From an uncultured Paracoccaceae bacterium (GTDB lineage: Bacteria > Pseudomonadota > Alphaproteobacteria > Rhodobacterales > Rhodobacteraceae): a stretch of DNA of 63,121 nt. Positions 9,363 through 19,417 of the stretch are shown here, piece by piece (the first letter of the stretch is position 1; each line of letters begins with the position of its first letter). The translations under genes and the position numbers were made by a program. The notes below the pieces were generated by a model, which saw only the letters and a program-made list of their open reading frames with translations, had not been told where the DNA came from and ran no database searches. The stretch lies in contig CALKOT010000051.1 in the NCBI GenBank assembly GCA_938092015.1, positions 1 through 63,121 on the forward strand, in the 5' to 3' direction.

Positions 9363-9376
9363 TTTCACGCGTGAAA
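9363..9376. promoter_or_regulatory. Perfect 14-bp palindrome TTTCACGCGTGAAA
   Basis: The palindrome sits directly after the glycosyltransferase stop, followed by an AT-rich tract with another half-site (GTTTCACGCGC at about 9424). The same palindrome recurs at 61009, and versions with other central bases lie at 25651 and 59121. It resembles a dimeric-regulator or ParB-like site, but the canonical parS lacks the two central bases. Confidence 0.45.
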
Positions 9377-9443
9377 CCCTGCATAACATATTGTTTTTAG
9401 TTGATATTAATATTCTGTTATTCGTTTCACGCGCACTTTCGAA

Positions 9444-9672
9444 CTAGCCGCGTTTTGCGAGGGCATCAGTATAACTTGGGTTCAACTCCAGCAATCGGGC
9501 CGTCACATCTTCAACCCCGTCAAAGCGGCGCTAGGCGCGGCTTAATCAAAAAGCGCCTGACAAATGGCATCGTTGATGCCAACGCGACCGCTTTGCCAAA
9601 TCTGAGCGTAGAACGCCTAAGACAGGCAAAGTCAGCCAGGGCGTGGTTTGCATAGGTTTCAACGTCGTTCAT
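9444..9672 (-). pseudogene. Small ORF downstream of the molybdopterin enzyme, frameshifted
   Basis: On the minus strand an ATG at 9672 lies 30 bp after the oxidoreductase stop and has GAGG seven bases upstream, so it looks like a real operon member. It reads MNDVETYANHALADFA and 34 more residues, then stops. A second frame covering the same span continues as RRFDGVEDVTARLLELNPSY and ends ALAKRG at TAG 9446-9444. Together they give roughly 75 residues. I do not recognise the family. The rest of 9377-9443 is AT-rich and holds nothing else I can support. Confidence 0.4.
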
Positions 9673-9702
9673 TGGGTCCTCGGCAAGGCCGCGTTGCCAC
9701 CA

Positions 9703-11739
9703 CTAACTCGTCCTTGGTGTAACTTCGATTTCCGCCTGGTAATCGGACTGCCCTACAGTGAACGGAAATCCTCTCAATGCTGTGACCGGCAAAGCAGCGC
9801 GGCTTTCGGTTAGGACGTTCAAGCCAAACCAACCATCATGCATCCAGACCGTGCCGTCAGGCACCTGATCGGTGACTTTGGCAACGGCATCAAAGGCGCC
9901 TTTTCCATTTTGTAGCCGGATCTGCCCGCGATCTTCTACGCCACGATCCGCTGCATCCGAAGGTGAGATCCAAAGCTCTGGCTCAGGATCACGTTCAGCC
10001 AATGTCGGCAAAGCCCGGCCATGATTGTAAAAAGCATGAAAGTGGGTCCATGCCCGCCCATGCGCCAAATACAGCGAATTGGCGCGTTTTGGCGCGTCGC
10101 CCGGGACAGGCAGCGTAGGTAGACCCATCTTGGCAGCCTTATCCGAGAGGAACTCGATCTTGCCCGATGGCGTATCGAACTTCAGGTCGTCATAGGCTGA
10201 GGCGGACACGTTCAGCGCCACCCTGCCCTTATTTTCCCGCATCTTAGCAACAGTAGCGTTGCCCATGGATGGGTTGTTGATGACTGCATTGATCGCCTCT
10301 TCGTGGTTGTCCCATGGATAGACGTCTGCAACGCCGACTTGCCCTGCGATCTCCGGGATCACGCGGTATAGCGGGCGCGCCTCGCCCGCTGGCGACAGGG
10401 CCGTGTCGGACAAATGAATGTGGCCGCCGGTCGCTTTGCAGCCAAGCTCCTCCAACCAAATGGTGCTTGGCAGGATGATATCTGCGTGGGTGCGGCCAGT
10501 TTCGTTTAGGAAGATATCGAAGGTGGTGAAAAGGTCAGTTTTCACCAGCGCCGCCTCTGTGCGTCCGGCATCCGCGAATGACGATAGCATGTTGGAGCCA
10601 AACGTGAGCATGACTTTGACGCGCCGATCCTCCATCGCGCTTAGAACAGCCTCCATATCGTCAGGCACCCACGGGCCATCACCAGTGCGCGGCGGAACGA
10701 CCGAATTTAGCTGACGCCCATGGCTGTGTACCCCGTGCCGAACACCCATGCCGCCGCCGGGCTGACCATAGGCGCCGGTTAACCCGGGCAGACAAGCGAT
10801 GGCGCGGGCGGCTTTCCAGGCATTGCCGGATTTGTGCATGGATGAGCCACCGGCGACGATAGTTGCTGCTTTGGTCGCGGCGAACCGACGGGCGAGCGCG
10901 GTGATTACCTCCGCATCCAATCCTGTTTCACCCGCCGCCCAATCAGGCGTGTACTGGGCGACATGATCGACAAGCTCATCATAGCCAACTGTGTGCGCGG
11001 CGATGAACGCCTCATCCCCAAGACCTTCCGTGATAATCACATTCATCATCGCCAATGCGAGAGCTGCGTCAGAACCCGGCTTAACGATCAGCGTCTCATT
11101 TGCAAAAGCGCTGATATCGGCCCGGCGGATGTCGATGTTCACCACATGCGCGCCGCGTTTTTTGGCCGCCATCATCGGTTTTACCGTGTTGGCCTGAGAG
11201 GCGGAATTCGTGCCCCACATGATGATCAGTTCTGCATTCGCCTCCATGTCCGCCAAGGTGGAAGTGTTGATCGCGCCGGTTATGCCAAACCCGAAACCGC
11301 CAAGGCCCCAGCAGATCATTGGCCCACCCCAGATCTGAGCCCCATAAAGATGCGCAAAACGGGCCATGATCTGACCTTTGACGCTGACGCCATAATCATT
11401 CACCGCAAGTCCATGACCGCCCCAAAACGCGACCTCATGGGGTTTAACTGCGCCCATGGCCGCAGTGATGCGGGCGTAAGCCTCGTCCCACGTCGCTTCA
11501 CGCAACTCTCCGCCACGTTTGTCCCGCATCAGAGGAACGGTGAGGCGCTTGTCATTGCCAACGATCTCATGCGCTGCCTGCCCACGCATGCAGAGCGCGC
11601 CTTTACTGTCCGGATGCGTTGCATCGCCTTTGATGCCGACAAACTTGTCACCCTCCACCGTAACCTCCATCCCGCATAGAGTTGGGTGGCAGTTCATTGG
11701 GCACATTGTTTTCAGGGTTCGCGTGGCTGGGGCGTTCAT
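9703..11739 (-). CDS. Molybdopterin-dependent oxidoreductase (DMSO reductase superfamily)
   Basis: This encodes 678 residues. The N-terminus has the [4Fe-4S] motif CPMNCHPTLC, with the fourth Cys in KGALCMRG about 27 residues later. The molybdopterin-binding domain follows, with GGGMGVRHG, a substrate-region Cys/Ser segment and the C-terminal dinucleotide-binding domain (from about residue 560: HGRAWTHFHAF, LWISPSDAADRG). It lacks a twin-arginine signal, so it should be cytoplasmic and resembles the large group of uncharacterised formate-dehydrogenase/thiosulfate-reductase-like enzymes. The ATG at 11739 is chosen because AAGGAG lies 9 bases upstream. No electron-transfer subunit is adjacent. 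The substrate cannot be read from the sequence. Confidence 0.88.
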   Translation of the reverse strand: MNAPATRTLKTMCPMNCHPTLCGMEVTVEGDKFVGIKGDATHPDSKGALCMRGQAAHEIVGNDKRLTVPLMRDKRGGELREATWDEAYARITAAMGAVKPHEVAFWGGHGLAVNDYGVSVKGQIMARFAHLYGAQIWGGPMICWGLGGFGFGITGAINTSTLADMEANAELIIMWGTNSASQANTVKPMMAAKKRGAHVVNIDIRRADISAFANETLIVKPGSDAALALAMMNVIITEGLGDEAFIAAHTVGYDELVDHVAQYTPDWAAGETGLDAEVITALARRFAATKAATIVAGGSSMHKSGNAWKAARAIACLPGLTGAYGQPGGGMGVRHGVHSHGRQLNSVVPPRTGDGPWVPDDMEAVLSAMEDRRVKVMLTFGSNMLSSFADAGRTEAALVKTDLFTTFDIFLNETGRTHADIILPSTIWLEELGCKATGGHIHLSDTALSPAGEARPLYRVIPEIAGQVGVADVYPWDNHEEAINAVINNPSMGNATVAKMRENKGRVALNVSASAYDDLKFDTPSGKIEFLSDKAAKMGLPTLPVPGDAPKRANSLYLAHGRAWTHFHAFYNHGRALPTLAERDPEPELWISPSDAADRGVEDRGQIRLQNGKGAFDAVAKVTDQVPDGTVWMHDGWFGLNVLTESRAALPVTALRGFPFTVGQSDYQAEIEVTPRTS

Positions 11740-11889
11740 TGGGCGGCTCCTTAGCTGATAGCGACACGATAACGCGCCAGGTGCGACCCTGCGAGGGTAG
11801 GTTTCGTCAGGTTCTTCGCAGCCTTCACTGTGGACGGCGCGCGGCCTGTTCTCTATGTGTTTGCCAAACGAAAAACGGTGAGGCGGGCT

Positions 11890-12660
11890 ATGAGAATTCT
11901 GATTGTAAACGATGATGGCATTAACGCGCCCGGCCTGACTGTGGCTGAGGAAATCGCCGCAGAAGTTGGCGGCGCGGGCGCAGAGATTTGGGTCGTTGCG
12001 CCCGCAGTCGAAAAATCCGGCGCGTCGCACTGCGTTTCCTACACAGTGCCCATGCGCGTGATTGAGATGGGAGAGCGTCGCTTTGCGATCGAAGGCTACC
12101 CAGCTGATTGCGCCATCGCAGGCATTCGCGACCTGATGCCAGCACGTCCCGATCTTTTGCTGTCTGGGGTGAACAGGGGGCACAACGTGGCTGAGGATGC
12201 AGTCTATTCCGGCACAGTTGCCGGGGCCAAAGAAGGTTCAATCCAAGGCATCAAATCGATCTCACTCAGCCAGTACTTTTCTGCGCGTGAAGGTGACCTA
12301 TTTGACGCCGCCCGTGTGCACGGCGCCGAAGCCGTGCGCAAGGCGATGGCGCTGCCTTGGAAAGCTGACACCTTCTACAACATCAACTTCCCACCCTGTG
12401 TCGCATCTGAAACCAAAGGTTTTAAGCTGGCCCCCCAAGGCACGCGTGGCGGTGCATTCCGCGTTGAAGCGCAAGTTTCCCCCAACAATCGCAAGTACCT
12501 GTGGCTCGCCCATTCCGGCGGCAATATGGGCGATGCAGGGCCAGATGCAGATTGCGCGCTGTGCGCTGAAGGTTGGGTTGCGATGACGCCAATGCGGCCC
12601 GACCTTACCGATCACGCGCTTCTGGCCGAAGCACAAGCTGCATTTGGGGCGGCTGAGTGA
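11890..12660 (+). CDS. surE: 5'/3'-nucleotidase SurE
   Basis: This encodes 256 residues starting [15 protein letters not shown], which contains the metal-binding Asp pair of SurE at residues 8-9. [20 protein letters not shown] supplies the conserved Asn and the nucleotide-binding loop. It dephosphorylates nucleoside monophosphates in the cytoplasm. The ATG at 11890, with GAGGCGGGCT before it, is preferred to an upstream in-frame start. Its TGA overlaps the ATG of pcm by one base, forming the conserved surE-pcm-LytM operon; rpoS is absent, as expected in alphaproteobacteria. Confidence 0.95.
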   Translation: MRILIVNDDGINAPGLTVAEEIAAEVGGAGAEIWVVAPAVEKSGASHCVSYTVPMRVIEMGERRFAIEGYPADCAIAGIRDLMPARPDLLLSGVNRGHNVAEDAVYSGTVAGAKEGSIQGIKSISLSQYFSAREGDLFDAARVHGAEAVRKAMALPWKADTFYNINFPPCVASETKGFKLAPQGTRGGAFRVEAQVSPNNRKYLWLAHSGGNMGDAGPDADCALCAEGWVAMTPMRPDLTDHALLAEAQAAFGAAE

Positions 12661-13319
12661 TGATCACCGAAGATCAGCGCGCTGAAGGCACGATGCGGTT
12701 GATCTATACGCTCCGCTCAAACGGGGTGACGGATAGCCGTATCCTTGATGCGATTGAACGCACGCCGCGCGAGTTCTTTTTGGACCGCGCGTTTCAGGAT
12801 CGCGCGTTCGACGACATCCCCCTGCCGATCGCATGCGGTCAGACGATTTCGCAGCCATCTATCGTCGCATTAATGACTCAGGCATTAGAGGTTACCCCGC
12901 GCTGCAAAGTTCTGGAAGTGGGCTGTGGATCCGGCTATCAGGCGGCGATCCTAGCCCGGCTCGCCCGCAGGGTCTATGCCATGGAACGCCATCGCCCACT
13001 GGTCAGACAGGCCCGTGCGCGGATCGAGGCGCTAGCGCTGTCAAACATCCAGATTCTGACCGCCGACGGATCGCGCGGTTGGTCAGATCAGGCCCCGTTC
13101 GATCGCATTCTTTTGACTGCTGCAGCGGAAGATCCGCCCAAGGAACTGATCGCACAGCTGAAAACTGGTGGTATAATGGTATTGCCAGTTGGCCAGTCTG
13201 ATGAGATGCAGCAACTAATCAAGATCGTGAAGACACCGCAGGGCATTGAGTATCAGGAATTGATCGATGTGCGCTTTGTTCCCTTGCTGCCCAATGTCGC
13301 CGAAGACGTAGGAGATTAG
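12660..13319 (+). CDS. pcm: Protein-L-isoaspartate O-methyltransferase
   Basis: This encodes 219 residues. The SAM-binding motif [15 protein letters not shown] lies near residue 85, and ITADGSRGW and the family motif ERTPREFFL are also present. It methylates isoaspartyl residues of damaged proteins to start their repair. The ATG at 12660 overlaps the surE stop (TGATG); a GTG one codon upstream is also possible. The next gene begins 3 bp after its stop, so the three genes form an operon. Confidence 0.94.
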   Translation: MITEDQRAEGTMRLIYTLRSNGVTDSRILDAIERTPREFFLDRAFQDRAFDDIPLPIACGQTISQPSIVALMTQALEVTPRCKVLEVGCGSGYQAAILARLARRVYAMERHRPLVRQARARIEALALSNIQILTADGSRGWSDQAPFDRILLTAAAEDPPKELIAQLKTGGIMVLPVGQSDEMQQLIKIVKTPQGIEYQELIDVRFVPLLPNVAEDVGD

Positions 13320-13322
13320 ATT

Positions 13323-14528
13323 ATGACCCGGTTTCTGATCCTCGCCGCAGGCGCCCTTGTCGTCGGGGCTTGCGCCGACGGGCGCGATCAACCCGCTGCG
13401 CCTGTTGTCTATCAAGGTTCACAACCCAGCTCACAGACAACCGCCCGGCCGGCGCCTTCAGGCGCCCCCGCGAAGGCGCCAGCGCCAGCGACGTCGTCGT
13501 CTGAAGCTTCGGCGGAGCCAACGTCATCACCGCAACCGGTCGCGGCCGCACCCTCATCAGGCCAGACCGACGGGCGCGGCGTGACGTTCTATGACGGCTA
13601 TCAAACCGTCACTGCGCGACAAGGCGATACGGTCGACACCATGGCCCGCAGGGTTGGCATCGATGGAGCCGAACTTGCCGCCTATAATGGTCTTTCAACG
13701 CTTTACACCCCGTTGCCAGGGGACGAACTGGTTTTGCCTGCACGTGCGGGGGGCTACAGAGGCGCAACCAGCGTCGCGGCGGCCCTTGCGCCGCAACCCG
13801 TCGCAGCGCCAGCCACAGCGCCTGCACAATCAACCGGATCCGGCTGGTCGCCAGCGTTGGTCACGGCGGCGATCGAAGGCAGCGATACACCCGCGGCGAC
13901 GCCAGAGCCCGCGCCTCAGCTCAAACCTCAGCCGGTGCCAGCAGAACAAGCGGCAGTGTTGGATTCTGCTGTCGCGAACGAACCACAACCGGCCCCAGCG
14001 TTGGCGCCAACTGTCGCTGCGCCAGAGCCTCAGCCTGAACCTGTTCTGACGACTACCGCACCACGGCCTAACCCTGCCCCAGCCGTGCAGCAACCGGTCG
14101 CTCAGGCATCAACGCAGCAAGCCGCCCTTGCCCCGACACAGGCGCTAGCGGTTGAAAGCGGAAAATTCATTCGCCCAGTCAATGCGCCGATCTCACGTCC
14201 GTTTTCAAAACGGGCCGGGCTTGACAGAAATGATGGCGTTGATTTCGCCAGCCCTGCCGGCGCACCCGTCGCAGCCGCAGATGGTGGAACGGTAGTCTTG
14301 GTATCTCGTTCGCTGGGTGGCCTTGGTACAATCGTACTGATCAGGCACGAAAATGAGTTCCTGACAGTCTACGGCCGAATTGATGATGTCGTCGTTCGCA
14401 AAGGCGACAGAGTTGAACGTGGTCAGGTAATCGCAAAGGTTGCGGACCTAAAACCGCCACGCACCTCTGCACTGCACTTCGAAATCAGGCGTGGGCCCGA
14501 AAGTGTCGATCCTGAAAAGTTCATCTGA
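13323..14528 (+). CDS. LysM and degenerate LytM (M23) lipoprotein, NlpD/EnvC-like
   Basis: This encodes 401 residues. The N-terminus MTRFLILAAGALVVGAC carries a lipobox ending in Cys17. A LysM domain lies at about 92-140 (QTVTARQGDTVDTMARRVG), followed by a 140-residue Pro/Ala/Gln linker and a C-terminal M23 fold from about residue 280. The two zinc-ligand motifs are altered: RNDGVDFASP has Asn where the first His is expected, and SALHFEIR has lost the first His of HxH. It is therefore probably not a peptidase but a LytM-type activator of a peptidoglycan amidase in cell separation, as known for EnvC and NlpD. It is the third gene of the surE-pcm operon. Confidence 0.88.
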   Translation: MTRFLILAAGALVVGACADGRDQPAAPVVYQGSQPSSQTTARPAPSGAPAKAPAPATSSSEASAEPTSSPQPVAAAPSSGQTDGRGVTFYDGYQTVTARQGDTVDTMARRVGIDGAELAAYNGLSTLYTPLPGDELVLPARAGGYRGATSVAAALAPQPVAAPATAPAQSTGSGWSPALVTAAIEGSDTPAATPEPAPQLKPQPVPAEQAAVLDSAVANEPQPAPALAPTVAAPEPQPEPVLTTTAPRPNPAPAVQQPVAQASTQQAALAPTQALAVESGKFIRPVNAPISRPFSKRAGLDRNDGVDFASPAGAPVAAADGGTVVLVSRSLGGLGTIVLIRHENEFLTVYGRIDDVVVRKGDRVERGQVIAKVADLKPPRTSALHFEIRRGPESVDPEKFI

Positions 14529-14540
14529 ATTCTGAACAAG

Positions 14541-14576
14541 AAAAAGGGCGCTGGAGAAATCTCCAGCGCCCTTTTT
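14541..14576. terminator. Bidirectional rho-independent terminator
   Basis: Arms GGGCGCTGGAG (14546-14556) and CTCCAGCGCCC (14561-14571) form a perfect 11-bp stem with an AAAT loop, flanked by AAAAA on the left and TTTTT on the right. It separates the convergent LytM and DUF4167 genes and should terminate in both directions. Confidence 0.92.
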
Positions 14577-14595
14577 CCAAGATATCGCGAAATGC

Positions 14596-15231
14596 TTATT
14601 CTGCTTCAGTAGCCGCCGGCGCAGCTGGCGCTGCTTCTTCAACGGGCGCTGCCTCAGCCTTTGGCTTTGGACGCGGCCGGCGTGGCCTAGATGGGGCCTT
14701 TGGCGCATTTTCTGGCGTCTCAACAATTTCGGGCGCGGAGCCATGCGCAGCATCGATTGCCGCCAAACCATCCGCAAGCGGTTGATCCGCAGATGGCGCA
14801 CTTTGCACTGACGTCTCTACAGGCTGGGGCTGCTGGCCGCCATTCTGCTGTGGACGCCCATTGTTTTGACCATCGTTCTGACCGGCCTGTTGTGGTTGCT
14901 GACCGCCGCCCTGGTTCTGATGTGGTTGGTTGGCTTGCTGTTGGGCCTGCCGTTCTGCTTGTGCTTCCTGAGCAGCCACCAGAATACGAGTGTAGTGTTC
15001 TGAGTGCTGGAGGAAATTCTCAGCCATCACCCGATCGCCTGACAGCTGGTAGTCCCGCGCAAGCGCCTGATACTTATCAATGATTTGCTGCGGCGTGCCG
15101 CGCACTTTGCCTTCCGGCCCTGCGCTTTCATATACGCGATTAGGCGAGTGGCTGTCGCGATTGTTGTTTTTGTTGCGATTGTTGTTGTTTTTACCGCGCC
15201 CGCGCCCGGATTTCTGCGATGATCTCATCAT
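14596..15231 (-). CDS. DUF4167 domain protein
   Basis: This encodes 211 residues. The N-terminus is basic and Asn/Arg-rich (SGRGRGKNNNNRNKNNNR). The DUF4167 core follows at about 30-85, with VRGTPQQIIDKYQALARDY and AENFLQHSEHYTRIL. The rest is a long Gln/Gly/Pro-rich low-complexity region ending in an Ala/Pro/Glu tail. DUF4167 proteins are widespread in alphaproteobacteria; the RGG/Asn-rich start suggests RNA binding, but the role is unknown. The start is ATGATG, so 15228 is equally possible. The gene lies downstream of prmC on the same strand. Confidence 0.88.
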   Translation of the reverse strand: MMRSSQKSGRGRGKNNNNRNKNNNRDSHSPNRVYESAGPEGKVRGTPQQIIDKYQALARDYQLSGDRVMAENFLQHSEHYTRILVAAQEAQAERQAQQQANQPHQNQGGGQQPQQAGQNDGQNNGRPQQNGGQQPQPVETSVQSAPSADQPLADGLAAIDAAHGSAPEIVETPENAPKAPSRPRRPRPKPKAEAAPVEEAAPAAPAATEAE

Positions 15232-15427
15232 TCAATCTCAGTAGAGTTTCGATGTTTCTGGCGCATCAAGCGCGCTTTGGTCTTGTGATGGCTTCACCAT
15301 CGACCGTGGTCCTGTCTCTTGTCAGGGTCTTGAATGTCCACGCAATTCTTCTGCGTTTTAGACTACTTATCTTTACCCGTACGACCATGAGGCGACAACC
15401 CCTAATTATTCGTAACGATTTCAGGTC

Positions 15428-16264
15428 TTAAACAGTGAATGCCAGACATCTATCTCGACCATCAAAGTCCTTCAGAACTTCGGGCTTGGCCCAGTCAAAT
15501 TCAGCAAAGATATCAGCAACAGCTTTGGCCTGCGTTGGTCCGATTTCAAAAAGCGCAGTCCCGCCGGTCGCCATAACGCGTCGCAGCGTTGGTGCTATCG
15601 CACGATAAGAAGCCAAACCATCGCCCCCCGGCGACAATGCCATGTGAGGTTCGTACAGGCGTACCTCTGGTGAAAGGCCGGACATCTCATCTTCTGCAAT
15701 GTAGGGAGGGTTACAAAGAACTAGGTCAAAGCTGTCCGTAATGCCCGCAAGCCAGTCGCCCTTTTGTAAATTTCCCCTTTCACTGACACCTAGAAATTCC
15801 AGGTTTCGCCGCGCGACGGATAACGCAGCATCTGAGATATCAATGCCCAAGCCTATCGCGCCGGGTCGTTCCGCCAGAACCGTACCGAGGATACAGCCCG
15901 ATCCCACGCCAAGTTCAAGCACTCTTTTCGGACGCGGCAGAACCAAGGCACGGACAATCATGATCTCAGATTCAGGTCGCGGGTCCAGCACATCGGATGT
16001 CACTTCAAACCAACGTCCCCAAAACAATCTACCGCCTATGATCTGAGAAACAGGCTGACGCCCTACCCGTTTATCAAGTGCAGTTTTAAACTTGGCCAGA
16101 ACAGTCCCAGGCGCATCTTCACGCAGCCTCATCGTCAATTGAACAGCGTCAATTTCAGCCGCCCATAACATAAGCGCCCGCGCGTCGCCCACCGCGCTAT
16201 CGATCCGGGCTGCCTTCAGTGCAGCTGCGCCGCGCCTTAGTGCAGCGTCGAAAGTCTCGCTCAC
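15428..16264 (-). CDS. prmC: Peptide chain release factor N5-glutamine methyltransferase
   Basis: This encodes 278 residues. The SAM motif [15 protein letters not shown] lies near 115, and the catalytic NPPYI at 185-189 is the signature of N5-glutamine methyltransferases. It methylates the GGQ glutamine of release factors. Its ATG overlaps the prfA stop by 4 bp, so enzyme and substrate are co-translated, the usual arrangement. Confidence 0.95.
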   Translation of the reverse strand: MSETFDAALRRGAAALKAARIDSAVGDARALMLWAAEIDAVQLTMRLREDAPGTVLAKFKTALDKRVGRQPVSQIIGGRLFWGRWFEVTSDVLDPRPESEIMIVRALVLPRPKRVLELGVGSGCILGTVLAERPGAIGLGIDISDAALSVARRNLEFLGVSERGNLQKGDWLAGITDSFDLVLCNPPYIAEDEMSGLSPEVRLYEPHMALSPGGDGLASYRAIAPTLRRVMATGGTALFEIGPTQAKAVADIFAEFDWAKPEVLKDFDGRDRCLAFTV

Positions 16265-17316
16265 GTCTCTATCGCCGCCAGTTTTGCAGCCTGATCCGCA
16301 GCTGTTAGCGCCGCAACGATGTCATCGAGATCCCCCTGCATGACCTGATCCAGCTTATAGAGCGTCAGGTTGATCCGATGATCGGTCATCCGACCTTGAG
16401 GAAAATTATAAGTACGGATGCGTTCGGACCGATCACCTGAACCGACCTGATCCTTCCGGTCCGCAGCGCGCGCATCATCCGCCTCACGCCTTGCGTTATC
16501 ATAAAGGCGGGCGCGCAGCACCTCCATCGCCCTTGCCCGGTTCTGATGCTGAGACTTTTCAGAACTGGTGACGACGATACCTGTTGGAATATGGGTGATG
16601 CGAACCGCTGAATCAGTCGTGTTCACATGCTGACCACCAGCGCCTGAGGCCCGCATAGTATCAATGCGGATATCTTGATCAGGGATATCAATATCGATTT
16701 CAGCTGCTTCCGGCAGCACTGCGACGGTTGCAGCGGATGTATGTATGCGCCCGCCGCTTTCGGTTTCGGGGACACGTTGAACCCGGTGAACGCCGCTTTC
16801 AAATTTCAGCGCTGCAAAGACGCCATCACCCTTGATGACGGCAGTGAGTTCTTTCAGGCCGCCAAGTTCGGATTCAGAATATTCAAGGATCTCGGCCTTC
16901 CATCCCCGGGCTTCGGCAAACTTGGTGTACATTCGCCAGAGATCACCTGCGAACAATGCTGCTTCGTCACCGCCCGTGCCGGGTCGAATTTCCAGAATAG
17001 CAGGCCGGGCGTCAGCGGCGTCCTTGGGGATGAGGGCAAGTTGCAGTCGCACCTCCATCTCAGGCAGCGCTTGCTCAATTTCATCAATTTCGTCTTGCGC
17101 CAGTCCCGACATTTCTGGGTCGCTCAACATCGTTTGCGCCGCCTCCCGGTCGCTGAGCATCGTCAGATAGGCCCGCGCTTCTTCGGCAACCGGTTTCAAG
17201 TCGGCATATTCTTTTGAAAGGCGAGCCAGCTCAGACGGGTCAGCCCCTGAGGACAGCTTGGCTTCGAGAAACTCAAAGTGTTGAACGATTTGGCGGATTT
17301 TATTTGTCGCGATCAT
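16261..17316 (-). CDS. prfA: Peptide chain release factor 1
   Basis: This encodes 351 residues, standard RF1 length. The [18 protein letters not shown] segment (about 220-238) holds the GGQ peptidyl-tRNA hydrolysis motif methylated by PrmC. The codon-recognition tripeptide region lies in the preceding domain ([20 protein letters not shown]). It recognises UAA and UAG at the ribosome. It is complete, so the in-frame TAA and TAG codons elsewhere in the window cannot be explained by loss of this gene. Confidence 0.97.
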   Translation of the reverse strand: MIATNKIRQIVQHFEFLEAKLSSGADPSELARLSKEYADLKPVAEEARAYLTMLSDREAAQTMLSDPEMSGLAQDEIDEIEQALPEMEVRLQLALIPKDAADARPAILEIRPGTGGDEAALFAGDLWRMYTKFAEARGWKAEILEYSESELGGLKELTAVIKGDGVFAALKFESGVHRVQRVPETESGGRIHTSAATVAVLPEAAEIDIDIPDQDIRIDTMRASGAGGQHVNTTDSAVRITHIPTGIVVTSSEKSQHQNRARAMEVLRARLYDNARREADDARAADRKDQVGSGDRSERIRTYNFPQGRMTDHRINLTLYKLDQVMQGDLDDIVAALTAADQAAKLAAIET

Positions 17317-17417
17317 GCAGCTGGTTTCGCTGCTATATCTGGCTAGGTCAAGCGGCGCTAAGATACGCGACTGGCGAAATTTGTTGCAGTACGGCGAAAG
17401 AGGCGTAGGCTGGCTAA

Positions 17418-17720
17418 ATGAAAAAGATCAGCGTCATCGCGGCGTTTGTCGCCGCCGCCATCGCCGGGCCCGCTGCAGCGGACTCAATCTTTTTTCCGCC
17501 GAAAGCCAAAGAAGGCCATAGCTATCCCGACTGCTATTGCACCAATCGGGGTCAGCGGGTGGAAATGGGCAAGATAAGTTGCCTGCGCATCGGATCGCAA
17601 GAATTCACAGCGCGCTGCGGCATGTCACTGAACAATCCTGCATGGCGGGATATGACACCTGGCTGCACCCAACCGATGAGCCAGGCTGAGCCCGGATCAG
17701 AGTTTCTTGAGCCAGCTTAG
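17418..17720 (+). CDS. Small secreted Cys-rich protein, unknown function
   Basis: This encodes 100 residues. [20 protein letters not shown] is a clear Sec signal peptide with a cleavage site near AAADS. The mature part has five Cys ([27 protein letters not shown]), which would form disulfides in the periplasm. I do not recognise the family. The 3' end overlaps the convergent DUF1499 gene by 24 bp. Confidence 0.65.
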   Translation: MKKISVIAAFVAAAIAGPAAADSIFFPPKAKEGHSYPDCYCTNRGQRVEMGKISCLRIGSQEFTARCGMSLNNPAWRDMTPGCTQPMSQAEPGSEFLEPA

Positions 17721-18161
17721 AATTCGCTTCTTGTTCAGGCCGCCATCAGAATAGCCAAAGCGCGATCGTGAATTGATAAAGAGGGCGGAGCCGCCTTCGA
17801 CATCAACCGCTTTCACTGAGATGTAGTCTGGGTACTGCATCAGCTTTGTACGCTGGACGAATGTAGCGAATCCATCGCGTTCCCCCAGTAACACCGTATC
17901 AGGCTGCTCCAGCGCCATCTTCTGGAAGTTAGTCATCAATTCGGCCGCTGACATTTCGAAAACCGGCGACTTGTGAACCTTGTCATCGCCTTCTGGCGAC
18001 ACCTTGAAATTGTTAGGTTCACCAGTCCAGGCGGTGCCTTCAGGATCAATGTGCCACACTTTTGGGTCATCGTTGGCGTTTCGGATGTAAACCATGCCAA
18101 TGACAGCAACCGCGATGAGCATAACGATGATCCAGACGAACATGCGCAGCACCTTTTTCAC
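17697..18161 (-). CDS. DUF1499 family membrane-anchored protein
   Basis: This encodes 154 residues. An N-terminal transmembrane helix (MFVWIIVMLIAVAVIGMVYI) is followed by a soluble domain with WHIDPEGTAW, the FATFVQRTKLMQYPDYISV strand pair and a C-terminal SRFGYSDGGLNKKRI loop, the DUF1499 signature. The function of the family is unknown. It starts 6 bp after the ispG stop and is probably its operon partner. Confidence 0.82.
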   Translation of the reverse strand: MKKVLRMFVWIIVMLIAVAVIGMVYIRNANDDPKVWHIDPEGTAWTGEPNNFKVSPEGDDKVHKSPVFEMSAAELMTNFQKMALEQPDTVLLGERDGFATFVQRTKLMQYPDYISVKAVDVEGGSALFINSRSRFGYSDGGLNKKRILSWLKKL

Positions 18162-18167
18162 AATGAA

Positions 18168-19301
18168 TTATTCCGCAGACTGATTGGCGGCGGCTTCGTT
18201 GGCCTTTTCCGCTTCAATCCGCTCAGCGCGTTCTTCGACAAGATCTACGATATGTTCAACCATATCTTCGTTCGATTGCTTGTGGTCTTGCTTGCCTGCC
18301 ATGTAGATCATGCCGGACCCGGCACCGCCGCCTGTAAAGCCGATATCAGTCATCAGCGCCTCACCAGGGCCATTAACCACGCATCCGATGATTGAAAGAG
18401 ACATAGGTGTCTGAATATGGGCGAGCCGTTCTTCCAGTGTCGCCACCGTACGGATCACATCAAACCCCTGCCGCGCACAGCTTGGGCACGATATGATCGT
18501 TACCCCCTTATGTCGCAAACCAAGGGATTTAAGGATTTCGAAGCCGACTTTTACTTCTTCCTCAGGCTCTGCGGACAGGCTGACCCGCAGTGTGTCTCCG
18601 ATCCCTGCCCAAAGAAGATTACCAAGACCAATCGCGGATTTGACCGAACCTGACACAAAGCCGCCAGCCTCAGTCACCCCAAGATGCAGCGGTGCGTCCG
18701 TGGCTTCTGCAAGCCCCAAATAGGCAGCTGATGTCAGGAAAACGTCTGACGCTTTAACACTGATTTTGTACTCGTGAAAATCATTGTCTTCCAGCAAACG
18801 GATATGTTCCAAACCGCTTTCAACCATCGCCTCGGGGCAAGGTTCGCCGAATTTTTCAAGAAGGTGTTTTTCAAGGCTGCCGGCATTAACGCCAATGCGC
18901 ATTGAACACCCATTGTCTTTGGCGGCCTTTACGACCTCCGCAACGCGCTCAGCTGAACCAATATTGCCGGGATTGATGCGCAGGCAAGCAGCGCCGGCTT
19001 CGGCTGCCTCGATACCCCGCTTGTAGTGAAAATGGATGTCAGCGACCAAAGGAACTGGACTTTCAGCGGCGATCTCTTTGAATGCTTTTGAAGACGCTTC
19101 ATCCGGGACAGAAACACGTACGATATCAGCGCCTGCTGCGGCGCATCGCTGGATCTGTTCGATCGTCGCCTTTGCATCCGTCGTCAGCGTATTGGTCATA
19201 GTCTGGACTGAGATTGGCGCATCACCGCCAACTTCCACATCACCAACACGGATCTTGCGTGACACGCGGCGTTCTACATCTCTCCACGGGCGAGGGTTCA
19301 T
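18168..19301 (-). CDS. ispG: 4-hydroxy-3-methylbut-2-enyl diphosphate synthase
   Basis: This encodes 377 residues. The N-terminal TIM barrel includes [14 protein letters not shown] and [14 protein letters not shown]. The C-terminal [4Fe-4S] domain has [11 protein letters not shown] and CVVNGPGEA, which supply the three Cys and the conserved Glu. It performs the penultimate step of the non-mevalonate isoprenoid pathway in the cytoplasm. The C-terminus carries a short Glu/Ala-rich extension. Confidence 0.97.
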   Translation of the reverse strand: MNPRPWRDVERRVSRKIRVGDVEVGGDAPISVQTMTNTLTTDAKATIEQIQRCAAAGADIVRVSVPDEASSKAFKEIAAESPVPLVADIHFHYKRGIEAAEAGAACLRINPGNIGSAERVAEVVKAAKDNGCSMRIGVNAGSLEKHLLEKFGEPCPEAMVESGLEHIRLLEDNDFHEYKISVKASDVFLTSAAYLGLAEATDAPLHLGVTEAGGFVSGSVKSAIGLGNLLWAGIGDTLRVSLSAEPEEEVKVGFEILKSLGLRHKGVTIISCPSCARQGFDVIRTVATLEERLAHIQTPMSLSIIGCVVNGPGEALMTDIGFTGGGAGSGMIYMAGKQDHKQSNEDMVEHIVDLVEERAERIEAEKANEAAANQSAE

Positions 19302-19417
19302 GTGGGCTTTGTCCTTAAAACTGTCGCCTAAAGATAGTCAGCGTTAGATCAGCCGTCCATGACGCTGGGTGTGTCAAATGGTAAGGGGTGAAAGCGCAGC
19401 CAACTCAGGCCTGTTAG

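Noticed and set aside
9363-9376. parS chromosome partition site
   Set aside because: The canonical parS is TTTCACGTGAAA; this palindrome has two extra central bases and no parAB genes are nearby. It is kept only as an unassigned motif.
7100-9500. tRNA genes suggested by GGGTTCAAC strings near 7108 and 9478
   Set aside because: No acceptor or anticodon stems can be formed around them.
10963-11679. 238-codon + strand ORF inside the molybdopterin enzyme
   Set aside because: It is antisense to a conserved domain, with Cys/His-rich composition and no family resemblance.
11740-11889. Riboswitch upstream of the molybdopterin oxidoreductase
   Set aside because: The minus strand contains GAACCTGA and an ACCCT/AGGGT hairpin, which recall TPP elements, but the order and the remaining conserved bases do not fit TPP, SAM-II or a Moco element.
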